From a virus: a DNA stretch of 47,237 nt. Positions within the stretch are counted from its first letter, which is position 1. Every line of letters begins with the position of its first letter. The notes beneath the pieces were generated by a model. The model worked only from the letters and a program-made list of their open reading frames with translations, made no database searches and was not told where the DNA came from. Positions 40,926 through 47,237 of the stretch are shown piece by piece. The translations under genes and the position numbers were made by a program. The DNA lies in IMG/VR virus record IMGVR_UViG_3300009154_000086, positions 1 through 47,237 of that record. The stretch is one strand, 5' to 3'.

Positions 40926-41010
40926 CGTCTAAATGTGTGTGGAAGAATTTGTTAATTAGCGTGACCAGAGAATCAGCTTCTTGCTGATTGTGCGCAGATA
41001 TGCAGTGCAC
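40909..41010 (-). CDS. Possible small gene with unclear start (33 aa from GTG, open to 41046)
   Basis: An open minus-strand frame ends TAA at 40909-40911 and reads protein-like text (GYTVDGDPVHCISAHNQQEA, then DSLVTLINKFFHTHLDDEG). No ATG, GTG or TTG occurs before the GTG at 41008-41010, yet the coding-like text begins earlier, right after the in-frame TAA of the 67 aa gene. Either the gene starts at an unusual codon, at this GTG, or belongs to a longer protein. It overlaps the start of the 99 aa gene by 17 nt. Confidence 0.35.
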   Translation of the reverse strand: MHCISAHNQQEADSLVTLINKFFHTHLDDEGSE

Positions 41011-41046
41011 GGGATCGCCATCTACCGTATATCCTAGTATAACAAA

Positions 41047-41250
41047 TTATGAGAGGAACTCTTCAACAACTGATGTAAGTGTCTTTAAATCTTTCTTGAT
41101 ACCGTTTGTATTTTCGAGCTTTTCTTCAAGAGAAGAAATCATAGCTTTACGGATAACTTCTTTTGTTTCCGCATCTATACCCGTCTCAGCATCTTTCGAG
41201 CGCTTTGATTTATTAGGCTTCTTGTTCTGCTGATCCTTGTCCTTCATCAT
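41047..41250 (-). CDS. Small charged protein (67 aa)
   Basis: 67 aa. A very basic N-terminal third (KDKDQQNKKPNKSKRSKD) is followed by an acidic helical part (KEVIRKAMISSLEEKLENTNGIKKDLKTLTSVVEEFLS). The start overlaps the 129 aa gene by 38 nt. The frame continues open after its TAA. Not recognised; it could be a small nucleic-acid- or polymerase-binding protein, but there is no direct evidence. Confidence 0.5.
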   Translation of the reverse strand: MMKDKDQQNKKPNKSKRSKDAETGIDAETKEVIRKAMISSLEEKLENTNGIKKDLKTLTSVVEEFLS

Positions 41251-41602
41251 GATTATTTAATCCTTTAGACATGTAGCGAGAGCGGCCGTGATAATTAGCG
41301 TCATTAGACACACCGTGGGTAATTAGATAATCAATAATAACCTCTATACTATCTGTTTTAATGTTAACGTTCTTTGGAATTTGAGCTCCGCCATCGTTTA
41401 GCTCAAATAGTACTTCACCAAGCTCGCTTTTGTTTACATAGCATGTAATCATTACAGATCTTTCACTTGGATTAACCATTACCGTCCAACGTCTTGGGTC
41501 GCCTTTTGCGTAGACTGAAAATAATCGAATTACTATAAAGCCGTTATCGCGAAGACGTTTAATAAAGTAGCTAGGTGTTTTTAGTTTATTGTTACTGCTC
41601 AT
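41213..41602 (-). CDS. Hypothetical protein next to the sliding clamp (129 aa)
   Basis: 129 aa. Residues 8-100 look like one alpha/beta domain (YFIKRLRDNGFIVIRLFSVY, RRWTVMVNPSERSVMITCYVN, SIEVIIDYLITHGV). The polar tail (GRSRYMSKGLNNHDEGQGSAEQEA) overlaps the next gene. Two nt separate it from the clamp gene end, so it is co-expressed with gp45. No family is recognised; a clamp or replication accessory role is a guess from position. Confidence 0.5.
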   Translation of the reverse strand: MSSNNKLKTPSYFIKRLRDNGFIVIRLFSVYAKGDPRRWTVMVNPSERSVMITCYVNKSELGEVLFELNDGGAQIPKNVNIKTDSIEVIIDYLITHGVSNDANYHGRSRYMSKGLNNHDEGQGSAEQEA

Positions 41603-41604
41603 AA

Positions 41605-42339
41605 TTAGTTTTGTAGTGCTGAAACAATAAACTTCATGTTTGAGGTTTCTGTGCCTGTGTCAAATGTTAATAGACCGCGCTTGGCAGCAATTTCAGCTGC
41701 TAAAGACTTGAATTTCATACAAGAAATTATTCTAAATAATTCAAAATTCAAGGGTAAGTGAGTATTAATTTGTTCACCAACATAATCATCAGCAATCTTA
41801 ATACCATAAGAATCAGTATTTGCTCTCGTTCTGTCTGTTAGTTCACCCATTACATCGTGACCCTTAAACGAAAGATATAGTTTATTGGTTTCCGTCGCAA
41901 CAGAACTACCCTTAATGAGAGACGTAACAGAGGTATAAGGTATACTGAATTTGCCGTCAAATGGTAATTGTTTTAACTTATCAAAGTTAATCTGCTTTGG
42001 TGTCTTAATAATATTATCCTCATAAAGGTGATATTTAAATCTCACTGATGAAGATTCGAACCCTATAAAATTACTAGATATATCAAAGCTACAACTCTTA
42101 TCCTCAATACACGAAAGAACTCTGCACAATTTCTTCAGATCGGGTACGTTGAGATTTTTTGTACCTTCTGTCTGTGCGTTAGTATAAGTAGCATTAACTA
42201 CAAGAGTATTATCTCCTGTTGTAATAATAGTAGATATTTTTTTTTCTACTAACTTTAAGACTGCGCTATCTGCAATTCTACTTAACGGTGTTAAAAAACT
42301 GCTAAGAAAATCTTCTCTATCAGGTATAGTGAGAATCAT
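41605..42339 (-). CDS. 45: Sliding clamp (DNA polymerase processivity factor), gp45-like
   Basis: 244 aa (T4 gp45 is 228). Two-domain clamp layout: FLTPLSRIADSAVLKLVEKKISTIITTGDNTLVVNATY (15-52; first helix and strands), LNVPDLKKLCRVLSCIEDKSCSFDI (65-89), then the second domain FSIPYTSVTSLIKGSSVATETNKLYLSFKG and LPLNFELFRIISCMKFKSLAAEIAAKRGLLTFD. Trimers encircle DNA; in T4 the clamp also activates late transcription with gp33/gp55. The clamp loader gene lies 25 kb away here. A TATTATAG box lies 4 nt before the ATG. Confidence 0.82.
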   Translation of the reverse strand: MILTIPDREDFLSSFLTPLSRIADSAVLKLVEKKISTIITTGDNTLVVNATYTNAQTEGTKNLNVPDLKKLCRVLSCIEDKSCSFDISSNFIGFESSSVRFKYHLYEDNIIKTPKQINFDKLKQLPFDGKFSIPYTSVTSLIKGSSVATETNKLYLSFKGHDVMGELTDRTRANTDSYGIKIADDYVGEQINTHLPLNFELFRIISCMKFKSLAAEIAAKRGLLTFDTGTETSNMKFIVSALQN

Positions 42340-42343
42340 TATT

Positions 42344-42351
42344 CTATAATA
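42344..42351 (-). promoter_or_regulatory. Promoter-like box TATTATAG before the sliding clamp
   Basis: Minus-strand TATTATAG ends 4 nt before the ATG. TTGTTT lies 16 nt upstream, a sigma70-like -35/-10 arrangement. Confidence 0.45.
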
Positions 42352-42381
42352 GACTCTTTATCTGCTTAAACAAGTGATATA

Positions 42382-42819
42382 TTAGTCCTTTTTTTTAACG
42401 TCTTCGATCGCATGTGCTCTCTCCTCAATAATAGAGAGCTTCTTTTCAATACGCTGAAGAATATCAAAAATGCGCTCAGAAAGAGGGCTGGTTTCAAAGC
42501 TAAATTCTAGTTGATTCTGATCAATTAATGATGATGCAGCTGTGGTGAGCTGTGTCACTGTAGGTATGCTTTCATGTACTTGTAAAATAGGTTGTTGTAC
42601 TGAAAGTTGTGGTGGTGTCTGTTGCGGTGCTACAGATTGTGATGGTATTGAGTTTAATACTGCATTAGGATCAAGAACCATGCCTTGAAGTGTGCTGTTT
42701 TTAGCAACAAGATTTTTATCTAACTCTTTTAATTCACCTGTTAAATGCTGACCCATAAACTGCAGGGTCAACATTTTAAGTTGATCTGGTGTTAGACTTG
42801 CGTCGTTAAACGTTTCCAT
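42382..42819 (-). CDS. Hypothetical protein with C-terminal coiled coil, coupled to SSB
   Basis: 145 aa. Helical N-terminus (LTPDQLKMLTLQFMGQHLTG), a Gln/Pro/Ser-rich low-complexity middle (60-105), and a clear C-terminal coiled coil (LSERIFDILQRIEKKLSIIEERAHAIEDVKKK, 113-144). The start overlaps the SSB stop (TAATG), so it is translated with gp32. Not recognised. An accessory of the replisome is plausible from coupling. Confidence 0.5.
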   Translation of the reverse strand: METFNDASLTPDQLKMLTLQFMGQHLTGELKELDKNLVAKNSTLQGMVLDPNAVLNSIPSQSVAPQQTPPQLSVQQPILQVHESIPTVTQLTTAASSLIDQNQLEFSFETSPLSERIFDILQRIEKKLSIIEERAHAIEDVKKKD

Positions 42820-43685
42820 TAATCATCAAGTCCTTTAAGAAGATCAGCAATAGAGTCGTCATCAAGGCTAGCAGGAGCCGCCTTCTTTTCAACAACTGGA
42901 GCTGCAACAGACTTTGGTGTGGTAATAATCTTTGGAGCCACAACAGGGGCTTCCTCTACATCCTCTACATCAGAAACACAGAAGTAATGAGCATTAAGAA
43001 TCTCTCTAAGCTCGTCATAACTCTTGACCGTAAGGTATGATTCAAGATCAAAAACGTTATTATAGATTTCATCATATGAATCTGCATCTAGACCAGCTAC
43101 AGCCTTAGGCAGAGCAAACTTAGAGGAAACATATGTAGGAAAATCTCCTTGCTTCTCAACCTTGATACGGAAGCTACAACCGTTGGGTGAAAGATCAAAA
43201 ATGCGAGGGCCAAAATCTACAGCATCTTCACCTTCAATAGCGTCCATAATAATTTTATTAAGCTGACGACCAAAGCGAAGAACCTTGATTGTGCCGTTAT
43301 TTTCTGGACGAACGGGATCATTCTCAACATATACGTTGATCAACCAGCTTTCCTTACGGTTGAGAGCACGTGCCTTGTCTTTCTCCTCCTCTGTGCCATT
43401 ACGGCGGATACGATACCCCTCCTCAGCAATTGGATCGCGTTGTCCCCAGGTGGTGGGGCTAATTACGTTAATAAGCTTTCCATCAGCAAAGCTGTTCCAT
43501 GCGTAAGAGTAGTAATGTAAAAAGGTCTTATTAGGGTCCTTAACGTTTGGGAGAAGTCGGACGGTATAAGTGTTTCCAACTTCAGTTTTAAGGTAATCCT
43601 TAAACTTGGTGTTATTGCCTTCGTTGTTCTTAGTGAGTGCTGACTTAATGCTGTCAAACATTGATGTTGTGAATGAGGTGCTCAT
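42819..43685 (-). CDS. 32: Single-stranded DNA-binding protein, gp32-like, lacking the zinc-site cysteines
   Basis: 288 aa (T4 gp32 is 301). N-terminal self-association region, then the OB-fold core: YTVRLLPNVKDPNKTFLHYYSYAW, SWLINVYVENDPVRPENNGTIKVLRFGRQLNKII (113-146; T4 [33 protein letters not shown]), SFRIKVEKQGDFPTYVSSKF. It ends in an acidic tail (LDDDSIADLLKGLDD) like T4's protein-recruiting tail. The region that in T4 holds His64, Cys77, Cys87 and Cys90 reads SPTTWGQRDPI here; the only Cys are at 170 and 236, so the zinc site is absent. It coats ssDNA in replication and recombination. Confidence 0.9.
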   Translation of the reverse strand: MSTSFTTSMFDSIKSALTKNNEGNNTKFKDYLKTEVGNTYTVRLLPNVKDPNKTFLHYYSYAWNSFADGKLINVISPTTWGQRDPIAEEGYRIRRNGTEEEKDKARALNRKESWLINVYVENDPVRPENNGTIKVLRFGRQLNKIIMDAIEGEDAVDFGPRIFDLSPNGCSFRIKVEKQGDFPTYVSSKFALPKAVAGLDADSYDEIYNNVFDLESYLTVKSYDELREILNAHYFCVSDVEDVEEAPVVAPKIITTPKSVAAPVVEKKAAPASLDDDSIADLLKGLDD

Positions 43686-43720
43686 AATTAATTTTGTTTA
43701 GTATAGGTTGTAATTTTAAT

Positions 43721-44380
43721 TTAATCAAGTGTGTTTTGTGTTTTTATTTTTTTTATTCCTAGTTCGACTAGTCTTTTTGCTTTTTTTGAAGCAAAAAACT
43801 TTAATCGAAAATTAGAAAGCGTATTTAGAAAATCTTCACTAAGAATGAATCTTAAAAGATCGGGATCCTGTGCTCTTATGCTCCGTTCAAAGTTTGTAAA
43901 TCCAAATAAGCTATAAACATTTATTTTATGTTCTTTAAGATGCAAGACGTAAGATAAACTGTTTCCTGTTCGATGTTCTATATAATTTGCTATATCTATG
44001 TGTTGTTCTTTACAAAAAGCGGAAATAAATTTTAAAGATTCAATAATATTTTTTAATTGTTCATCACTATCAGGATCGAGCAAATCTCTCTTCTTCATAT
44101 ATAGTGTATAGGCCTTTGTAGCCTTTAGTGTTGTGTAATACTCGAGCTCAAAATAATTTTCATCGGTATAAACTTCGTAAGGCGCTCTAATAAAGTCTTC
44201 GAGCCTGATATGAGGGAACTTGGCTAAAAAAATAGAAATCCTTTTGAGGCTATTAACATAGACAGCGTCTAAGTATTCAAAATCTTTCCTATATTTAAAA
44301 GGAAGATTTTTCTTTTGTCTTGAAATTCTCAAATGAGTATTGTATATGTGCTGTTCAAAATCTGAGAGTGGTATTTCCAT
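43721..44380 (-). CDS. 59: Putative helicase loader, gp59-like
   Basis: 219 aa (T4 gp59 is 217). All helical and basic. FRKDFEYL/AKFPHIRLEDFI-type N-terminal helices are followed by TGNSLSYVLHLKEHKINVYSLFGFTNF (about 141-167), which lines up with T4 gp59 VQSSYIFKLLQSNIISFETFILLDSF, and a Lys-rich C-terminus. It sits directly upstream of the SSB gene as gene 59 sits next to 32 in T4. Gp59 loads gp41 helicase onto gp32-coated forks. Similarity is weak by eye; the position adds much of the support. Confidence 0.55.
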   Translation of the reverse strand: MEIPLSDFEQHIYNTHLRISRQKKNLPFKYRKDFEYLDAVYVNSLKRISIFLAKFPHIRLEDFIRAPYEVYTDENYFELEYYTTLKATKAYTLYMKKRDLLDPDSDEQLKNIIESLKFISAFCKEQHIDIANYIEHRTGNSLSYVLHLKEHKINVYSLFGFTNFERSIRAQDPDLLRFILSEDFLNTLSNFRLKFFASKKAKRLVELGIKKIKTQNTLD

Positions 44381-44382
44381 CT

Positions 44383-44670
44383 CTACATTGTAATCTTATT
44401 TTTTGTAGAATTCAAATACTTCATAATATATTTGCTTTTATGAAGACTAGGATCGAATGATAAAAAAGCTTGCACTGCAGCAAAATCGCTATTTGCGTCA
44501 CAATATACTTTAAAGAGCTCTCTTATATCCTTATTTTGTAGGACAAAAAGAAAGACATTAGCTAGATTTAACTTTTTTGCGTGTATAAGAGTTACAAACG
44601 AGCAAAACGCTAAAAATAAATGATCGTGCTCATAATTTATGAGAGGTGTGTTGTTAGTTAACTGTTTCAT
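44383..44670 (-). CDS. Hypothetical helical protein (95 aa)
   Basis: 95 aa, 2 nt upstream of the gp59-like gene. Several short hydrophobic helices (LFLAFCSFVTLIHAKKLNLANVFLFVLQN) read as a soluble helical bundle rather than membrane. In T4 the neighbour of 59 is gene 33 (late transcription co-activator), but no similarity to gp33 was recognised. TATACT lies 6 nt before the ATG. Unknown. Confidence 0.5.
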   Translation of the reverse strand: MKQLTNNTPLINYEHDHLFLAFCSFVTLIHAKKLNLANVFLFVLQNKDIRELFKVYCDANSDFAAVQAFLSFDPSLHKSKYIMKYLNSTKNKITM

Positions 44671-44719
44671 TTATTCAGTATAACTAATTATTAAACTTTA
44701 CTTATAAATCAATGTTTTA

Positions 44720-46033
44720 TCAATTTGATAGCGCAGCAAGAGCATTCATAGTTGACGAACTTGCTTCTGTATCATTAAGGTGTTCGTCTTCTGTCAGAGT
44801 AAGAGTAGAGTAGTCAATACGTAGAATACATTGACCGAAATTTTGACCGAAGCGATTCTTCATCATGCCCATCTTAATAACACCTAGCTCTCTATCTGTA
44901 GGCTCCTGCCAAATGCTCATAATAACATCAGCTGTCATTGCAAGGCCTGTACTTTCTGAGATTGTCTCCATGCCAGGATCAGATATACCAAATCCACTTC
45001 TATTGACCTGCGTAGCAGAAATAATCGGGCAATTAAAGATATACGTAAGTGCGCGGAGTTGTTCAGTAATTTTCTTTACCTTCTCGTAACTATTACCCTC
45101 GCCTGGATACGTCAAGAGATTTACGTAATCGAGAACAATAGCATCAAACTTTAATCCTTTATCGCGCATTTTCTTAATGTATGACTGCAAGAAGCCGACC
45201 GTAATTGTAGATGGGGGGAATTCCTTAATAAGGATTTTCGCGCCCGGATTGCTCCCGGCATACTCTTCAAGAGATTGCTTAAGAGTAGGAAGTTCTGTCC
45301 TGAGCTTGCTAAGAGGAATCTTGGTAAGGTTCGAACTAATTCTCTGAGCGTAAATCACTTCAGGCATTTCAAGAGAGATGAGTAATACGTTTTTTCCTTG
45401 CTCAGCTATATTAATTGCTACGTTGCCCAAGAAAATACTTTTACCGATATTTGTTTCACCGGTAAAGATATAGAGTGCTCTACCCTCCTGGAGAAACCCA
45501 CCACCGATTTTATCATCTAACCACGTCCATCCGGTAGGAATGTAATTGATCTGAGAGCTCAAGTTATCCACAAGCTTGTCGACATCCTTAAGTAGATCTA
45601 AACCTGTCTCGGTTGTTAGAGAGATATTACAAGATTCTTCAAATTTCTCAAGAATTGTTGCTGTATCCATATCAGGTTTCTCGACAACTTCGAGCATTGT
45701 ATGATAGACAGCCTTTTCTTTTAAAAAAATTTCAGTATTCTGATAGAGCTCATCAGAATTTATCTTTGTATCAATATCTTTAAACTTCTCAACAGTTTTT
45801 CTATATGAGTCTTTAAGCTCCTTGGTTGTGAGCTGTGCTTTAATCTCCGTGTTTGTTGGACATGCATTACGGCGGTTAAAGAAGTCTTTTATAATTTCAA
45901 AGATAGGCTTAATATCCTTATCTTTAAAAAAGATAGGCTTTACATAATCAACAATCGATGCAAGATAAATTTCATCTGTTAGTGCCTTATACACCAATAC
46001 ATTCTCGAAATAATCATGATCAATCTTAGACAT
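44720..46033 (-). CDS. 41: Replicative DNA helicase, gp41 / DnaB-like
   Basis: 437 aa (T4 gp41 is 475). N-terminal helical domain (1-155), then the RecA-type motor: IPTGWTWLDDKIGGGF (165-180), Walker A GETNIGKS (192-199), LLISLEMPEVIYAQRISSN with the catalytic Glu222, Walker B DAIVLDYVNLL (297-307), ATQVNRSG and an arginine finger region near IWQEPTDRE. Hexameric 5'-3' fork helicase that recruits the gp61 primase. A TATTATAG box lies 6 nt before the ATG. It heads the run helicase - 95 aa - gp59-like - SSB. Confidence 0.92.
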   Translation of the reverse strand: MSKIDHDYFENVLVYKALTDEIYLASIVDYVKPIFFKDKDIKPIFEIIKDFFNRRNACPTNTEIKAQLTTKELKDSYRKTVEKFKDIDTKINSDELYQNTEIFLKEKAVYHTMLEVVEKPDMDTATILEKFEESCNISLTTETGLDLLKDVDKLVDNLSSQINYIPTGWTWLDDKIGGGFLQEGRALYIFTGETNIGKSIFLGNVAINIAEQGKNVLLISLEMPEVIYAQRISSNLTKIPLSKLRTELPTLKQSLEEYAGSNPGAKILIKEFPPSTITVGFLQSYIKKMRDKGLKFDAIVLDYVNLLTYPGEGNSYEKVKKITEQLRALTYIFNCPIISATQVNRSGFGISDPGMETISESTGLAMTADVIMSIWQEPTDRELGVIKMGMMKNRFGQNFGQCILRIDYSTLTLTEDEHLNDTEASSSTMNALAALSN

Positions 46034-46039
46034 TCGTTA

Positions 46040-46047
46040 CTATAATA
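46040..46047 (-). promoter_or_regulatory. Promoter-like box TATTATAG before the helicase
   Basis: Minus-strand TATTATAG ends 6 nt before the ATG at 46031-46033; no clear -35 element was seen. Confidence 0.4.
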
Positions 46048-46060
46048 CTACCTTATGCTA

Positions 46061-46747
46061 TTAATAGCTAGCATACTCTGTTAAAAACTTTGCTTGATTC
46101 TCGTTAAATGTTTTGTCATTTAAATCTCTTAGTCCGGGAGAGTTATGATAAGTTAGAATAGGAACGACACCTAGCTTAAGCTTCTTCTTATTGGCATCTA
46201 AGCAGCTTGAAAGATCGTAATGGTGAAAAGTGTAATTTTCGTTAAACTTCCATCCTACTTCTATAGCTCTCTTTACGTTTAATGACATAAACGCACCATC
46301 AATAAGGGCAACTCTTGCAGGACTTGGTCCAAAATTTGTAATAGAAATAGTACCGTCTGGTAAATAATGTCCAGCAAACCCTCTCAGGTTACCGCCTTGA
46401 AATCCACCGCACATAATATGCCAAAGAGCAGGTGCTTTTAGTATAGGGGTTAGGCCGCCAGCAAGGCCAATTAGATCGTATTTTTTGTGACTTTCTTCGA
46501 GTTTAAAAATGAACCCTGCATCATCTATCCACATATCGTCATGTACAAAAAGTACATAGTCGTAATCAGGGTTGTCTTGTAAAAATTTATTATACGCTTC
46601 TCCTAAGCCGAGTTTATTTTGCGTAAAGAAATGTGTATTGCTAGTAAGAGTTAACTTATTAGTTTGTTCTAGTTTAGCTAAGCTCTTATAGAGTAAGGTC
46701 TGCTTATAGTCTGCTAGTTGTGTACAAGATACGATAGCGAATGTCAT
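46061..46747 (-). CDS. Glycosyltransferase, GT-A fold (family 2-like)
   Basis: 228 aa. Reads as a GT-A enzyme: FAIVSCTQ at the N-terminus (first strand), GLGEAYNKFLQ (nucleotide-side helix), then YDYVLFVHDDMWIDDAGF (64-81) with the DxD-like HDDM metal motif, IGLAGG, ALIDGAFMSLNVKRAIEVGWKFNENYTFHHYDLSSCLDA (acceptor side, with the ExxxxxHxYDxD-like part) and VPILTYHNS. This resembles the StrF-type Glyco_tranf_2_5 family. Start overlaps the amidotransferase stop (ATGA). The acceptor is unknown: modified DNA base, virion protein or host surface are possible. Confidence 0.75.
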   Translation of the reverse strand: MTFAIVSCTQLADYKQTLLYKSLAKLEQTNKLTLTSNTHFFTQNKLGLGEAYNKFLQDNPDYDYVLFVHDDMWIDDAGFIFKLEESHKKYDLIGLAGGLTPILKAPALWHIMCGGFQGGNLRGFAGHYLPDGTISITNFGPSPARVALIDGAFMSLNVKRAIEVGWKFNENYTFHHYDLSSCLDANKKKLKLGVVPILTYHNSPGLRDLNDKTFNENQAKFLTEYASY

Positions 46748-47237
46748 ATAATAAAAAAGGGTGAATTGCTTGAAAAGCCTCCTACAGAAGTTATTCCTTC
46801 TGTAGTTATTAGGTAGAGTACACCTTCTTCAAGAGACACGAATTTATCCACAGGAAGTGATGAGAAGGTATTGTTTAAAAGGTCTGCGTAGAGTGTGCTT
46901 CCAGATCGTGCGAGATAGGTATTATGTGATTCCTTGCAATAAATCCACAAACCAAAGGTACCTTCTAGCTTCGATAGAACCTCACAGATTACCTCAACCT
47001 CGTCAGCACCAGACTCTTCATACGTCTGATCGAGCAATGCCGGTATAACGGATGTATCTACTTCGTTAAAGCTAGATTTATCTTTAATGAGGTTTCTTAG
47101 TTTGTTATCGTTAGTCAATACGCCGTTATGAGCTACCGTCCATAATCCGCAATCGAAAGGATGGGACGTCAACTCTTCAAACGTACGCTTGGAGCTTGTA
47201 GGTGCTTGTGTATGACCGAGAAAGTAATAAAACTCCG
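46744..47237 (-). CDS. Class II glutamine amidotransferase (partial, N-terminus beyond window)
   Basis: The frame stays open to the window end, so the N-terminus (with the catalytic Cys) is outside. The visible part starts EFYYFLGHTQAPTS, then HPFDCGLWTVAHNGVLTNDNKLRN: the GHTR-like and P-F...HNG motifs of the GlmS/PurF/AsnB glutaminase domain. EVDTSVIPALLDQTYEE and LEGTFGLWIY (the S/TD-E...LxGxFA strand) follow. It appears to be a stand-alone glutaminase domain with no synthetase part, since it ends about 145 residues after HNG. Coupled by ATGA to the glycosyltransferase. Substrate unknown. Confidence 0.8.
   Translation of the reverse strand, partial: EFYYFLGHTQAPTSSKRTFEELTSHPFDCGLWTVAHNGVLTNDNKLRNLIKDKSSFNEVDTSVIPALLDQTYEESGADEVEVICEVLSKLEGTFGLWIYCKESHNTYLARSGSTLYADLLNNTFSSLPVDKFVSLEEGVLYLITTEGITSVGGFSSNSPFFII

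Noticed and set aside
40988-41233. Plus-strand 81-codon frame
   Set aside because: Antisense shadow of the 67 aa gene, with Ser/Phe-rich shadow composition.
42048-42066. T-loop-like GGTTCGAATCT on the minus strand
   Set aside because: It is the FESS codon run of the sliding clamp; no cloverleaf can be drawn. Similar TTCGAA hits in gp14 (about 36920) and the helicase (about 45325) are also coding.
1-47237. Genome-wide TAG recoding (TAG read as Gln or another amino acid)
   Set aside because: Several genes end naturally in TAG close to the next gene start, and no other core gene contains in-frame TAG.

Overview
The window is a 47 kb piece of an AT-rich, tightly packed, T4-type contractile-tailed phage genome (T4 superfamily myovirus). 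The evidence is a set of T4-like proteins: large terminase (gp17), tail sheath (gp18), tail tube (gp19), baseplate wedge proteins (gp25, gp6, gp53), hub and tube-cap proteins (gp27, gp48, gp54), neck protein gp14, and the replisome (gp44 clamp loader, gp45 clamp, gp32 SSB, a gp59-like loader, gp41 helicase, gp61 primase). Late-promoter boxes of the T4 type (TATAAATA and variants) support this. A lipoprotein spanin points to a Gram-negative host. No tRNA, IS, integrase or CRISPR array was seen. The host cannot be named from this window.

Layout. 1-1733 (+): end of an unknown gene, a tiny membrane protein, a metallophosphoesterase and a hypothetical. 1889-4028 (+): lysis cassette with a spanin that has a lipobox at one end and a membrane anchor at the other, two tiny membrane proteins, a two-TM holin candidate, a GH24-like endolysin and a Cys-containing small protein. 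4025-6549: a minus-strand HExxH metallopeptidase, then plus-strand small genes, a PD-(D/E)XK nuclease and a Dps-like DUF5856 protein. 6562-15594 (-): baseplate wedge, read gp25 - gp6 - PKD/beta-propeller protein - 1034 aa structural protein. 15665-18164: a plus-strand virion candidate, the minus-strand dUTPase/clamp-loader pair (the clamp loader has an in-frame amber codon) and a plus-strand small-terminase candidate. 18161-35015 (-): tail operon read gp17 - tube-like paralogue - gp18 - gp19 - gp54-like - two gp26/gp51-like proteins - tape measure - gp48-like - gp53-like - gp27-like hub - 3D-domain hub enzyme - unknown. 35039-37095 (+): acidic abundant protein, strong terminator, small head-protein candidate, gp14. 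37092-41602: mostly minus-strand small genes around a gp61 primase. 41605-47237 (-): clamp, coiled-coil protein, SSB, gp59-like, small protein, helicase, glycosyltransferase, class II glutamine amidotransferase (cut by the window edge).

Two features stand out. First, about eighteen genes carry a box ending TAAATA placed 5-7 nt (ten of them exactly 5 nt) before the start codon. If these are T4-type late promoters, transcription would begin at or next to the start codon, giving leaderless or nearly leaderless late mRNAs. Second, the clamp loader ATPase is broken by a single TAG in an otherwise intact reading frame, although TAG is used as an ordinary stop elsewhere in the window. Several late genes also begin with short peptides resembling the T4 capsid-targeting sequence and prohead-protease site, making them candidate internal head proteins.
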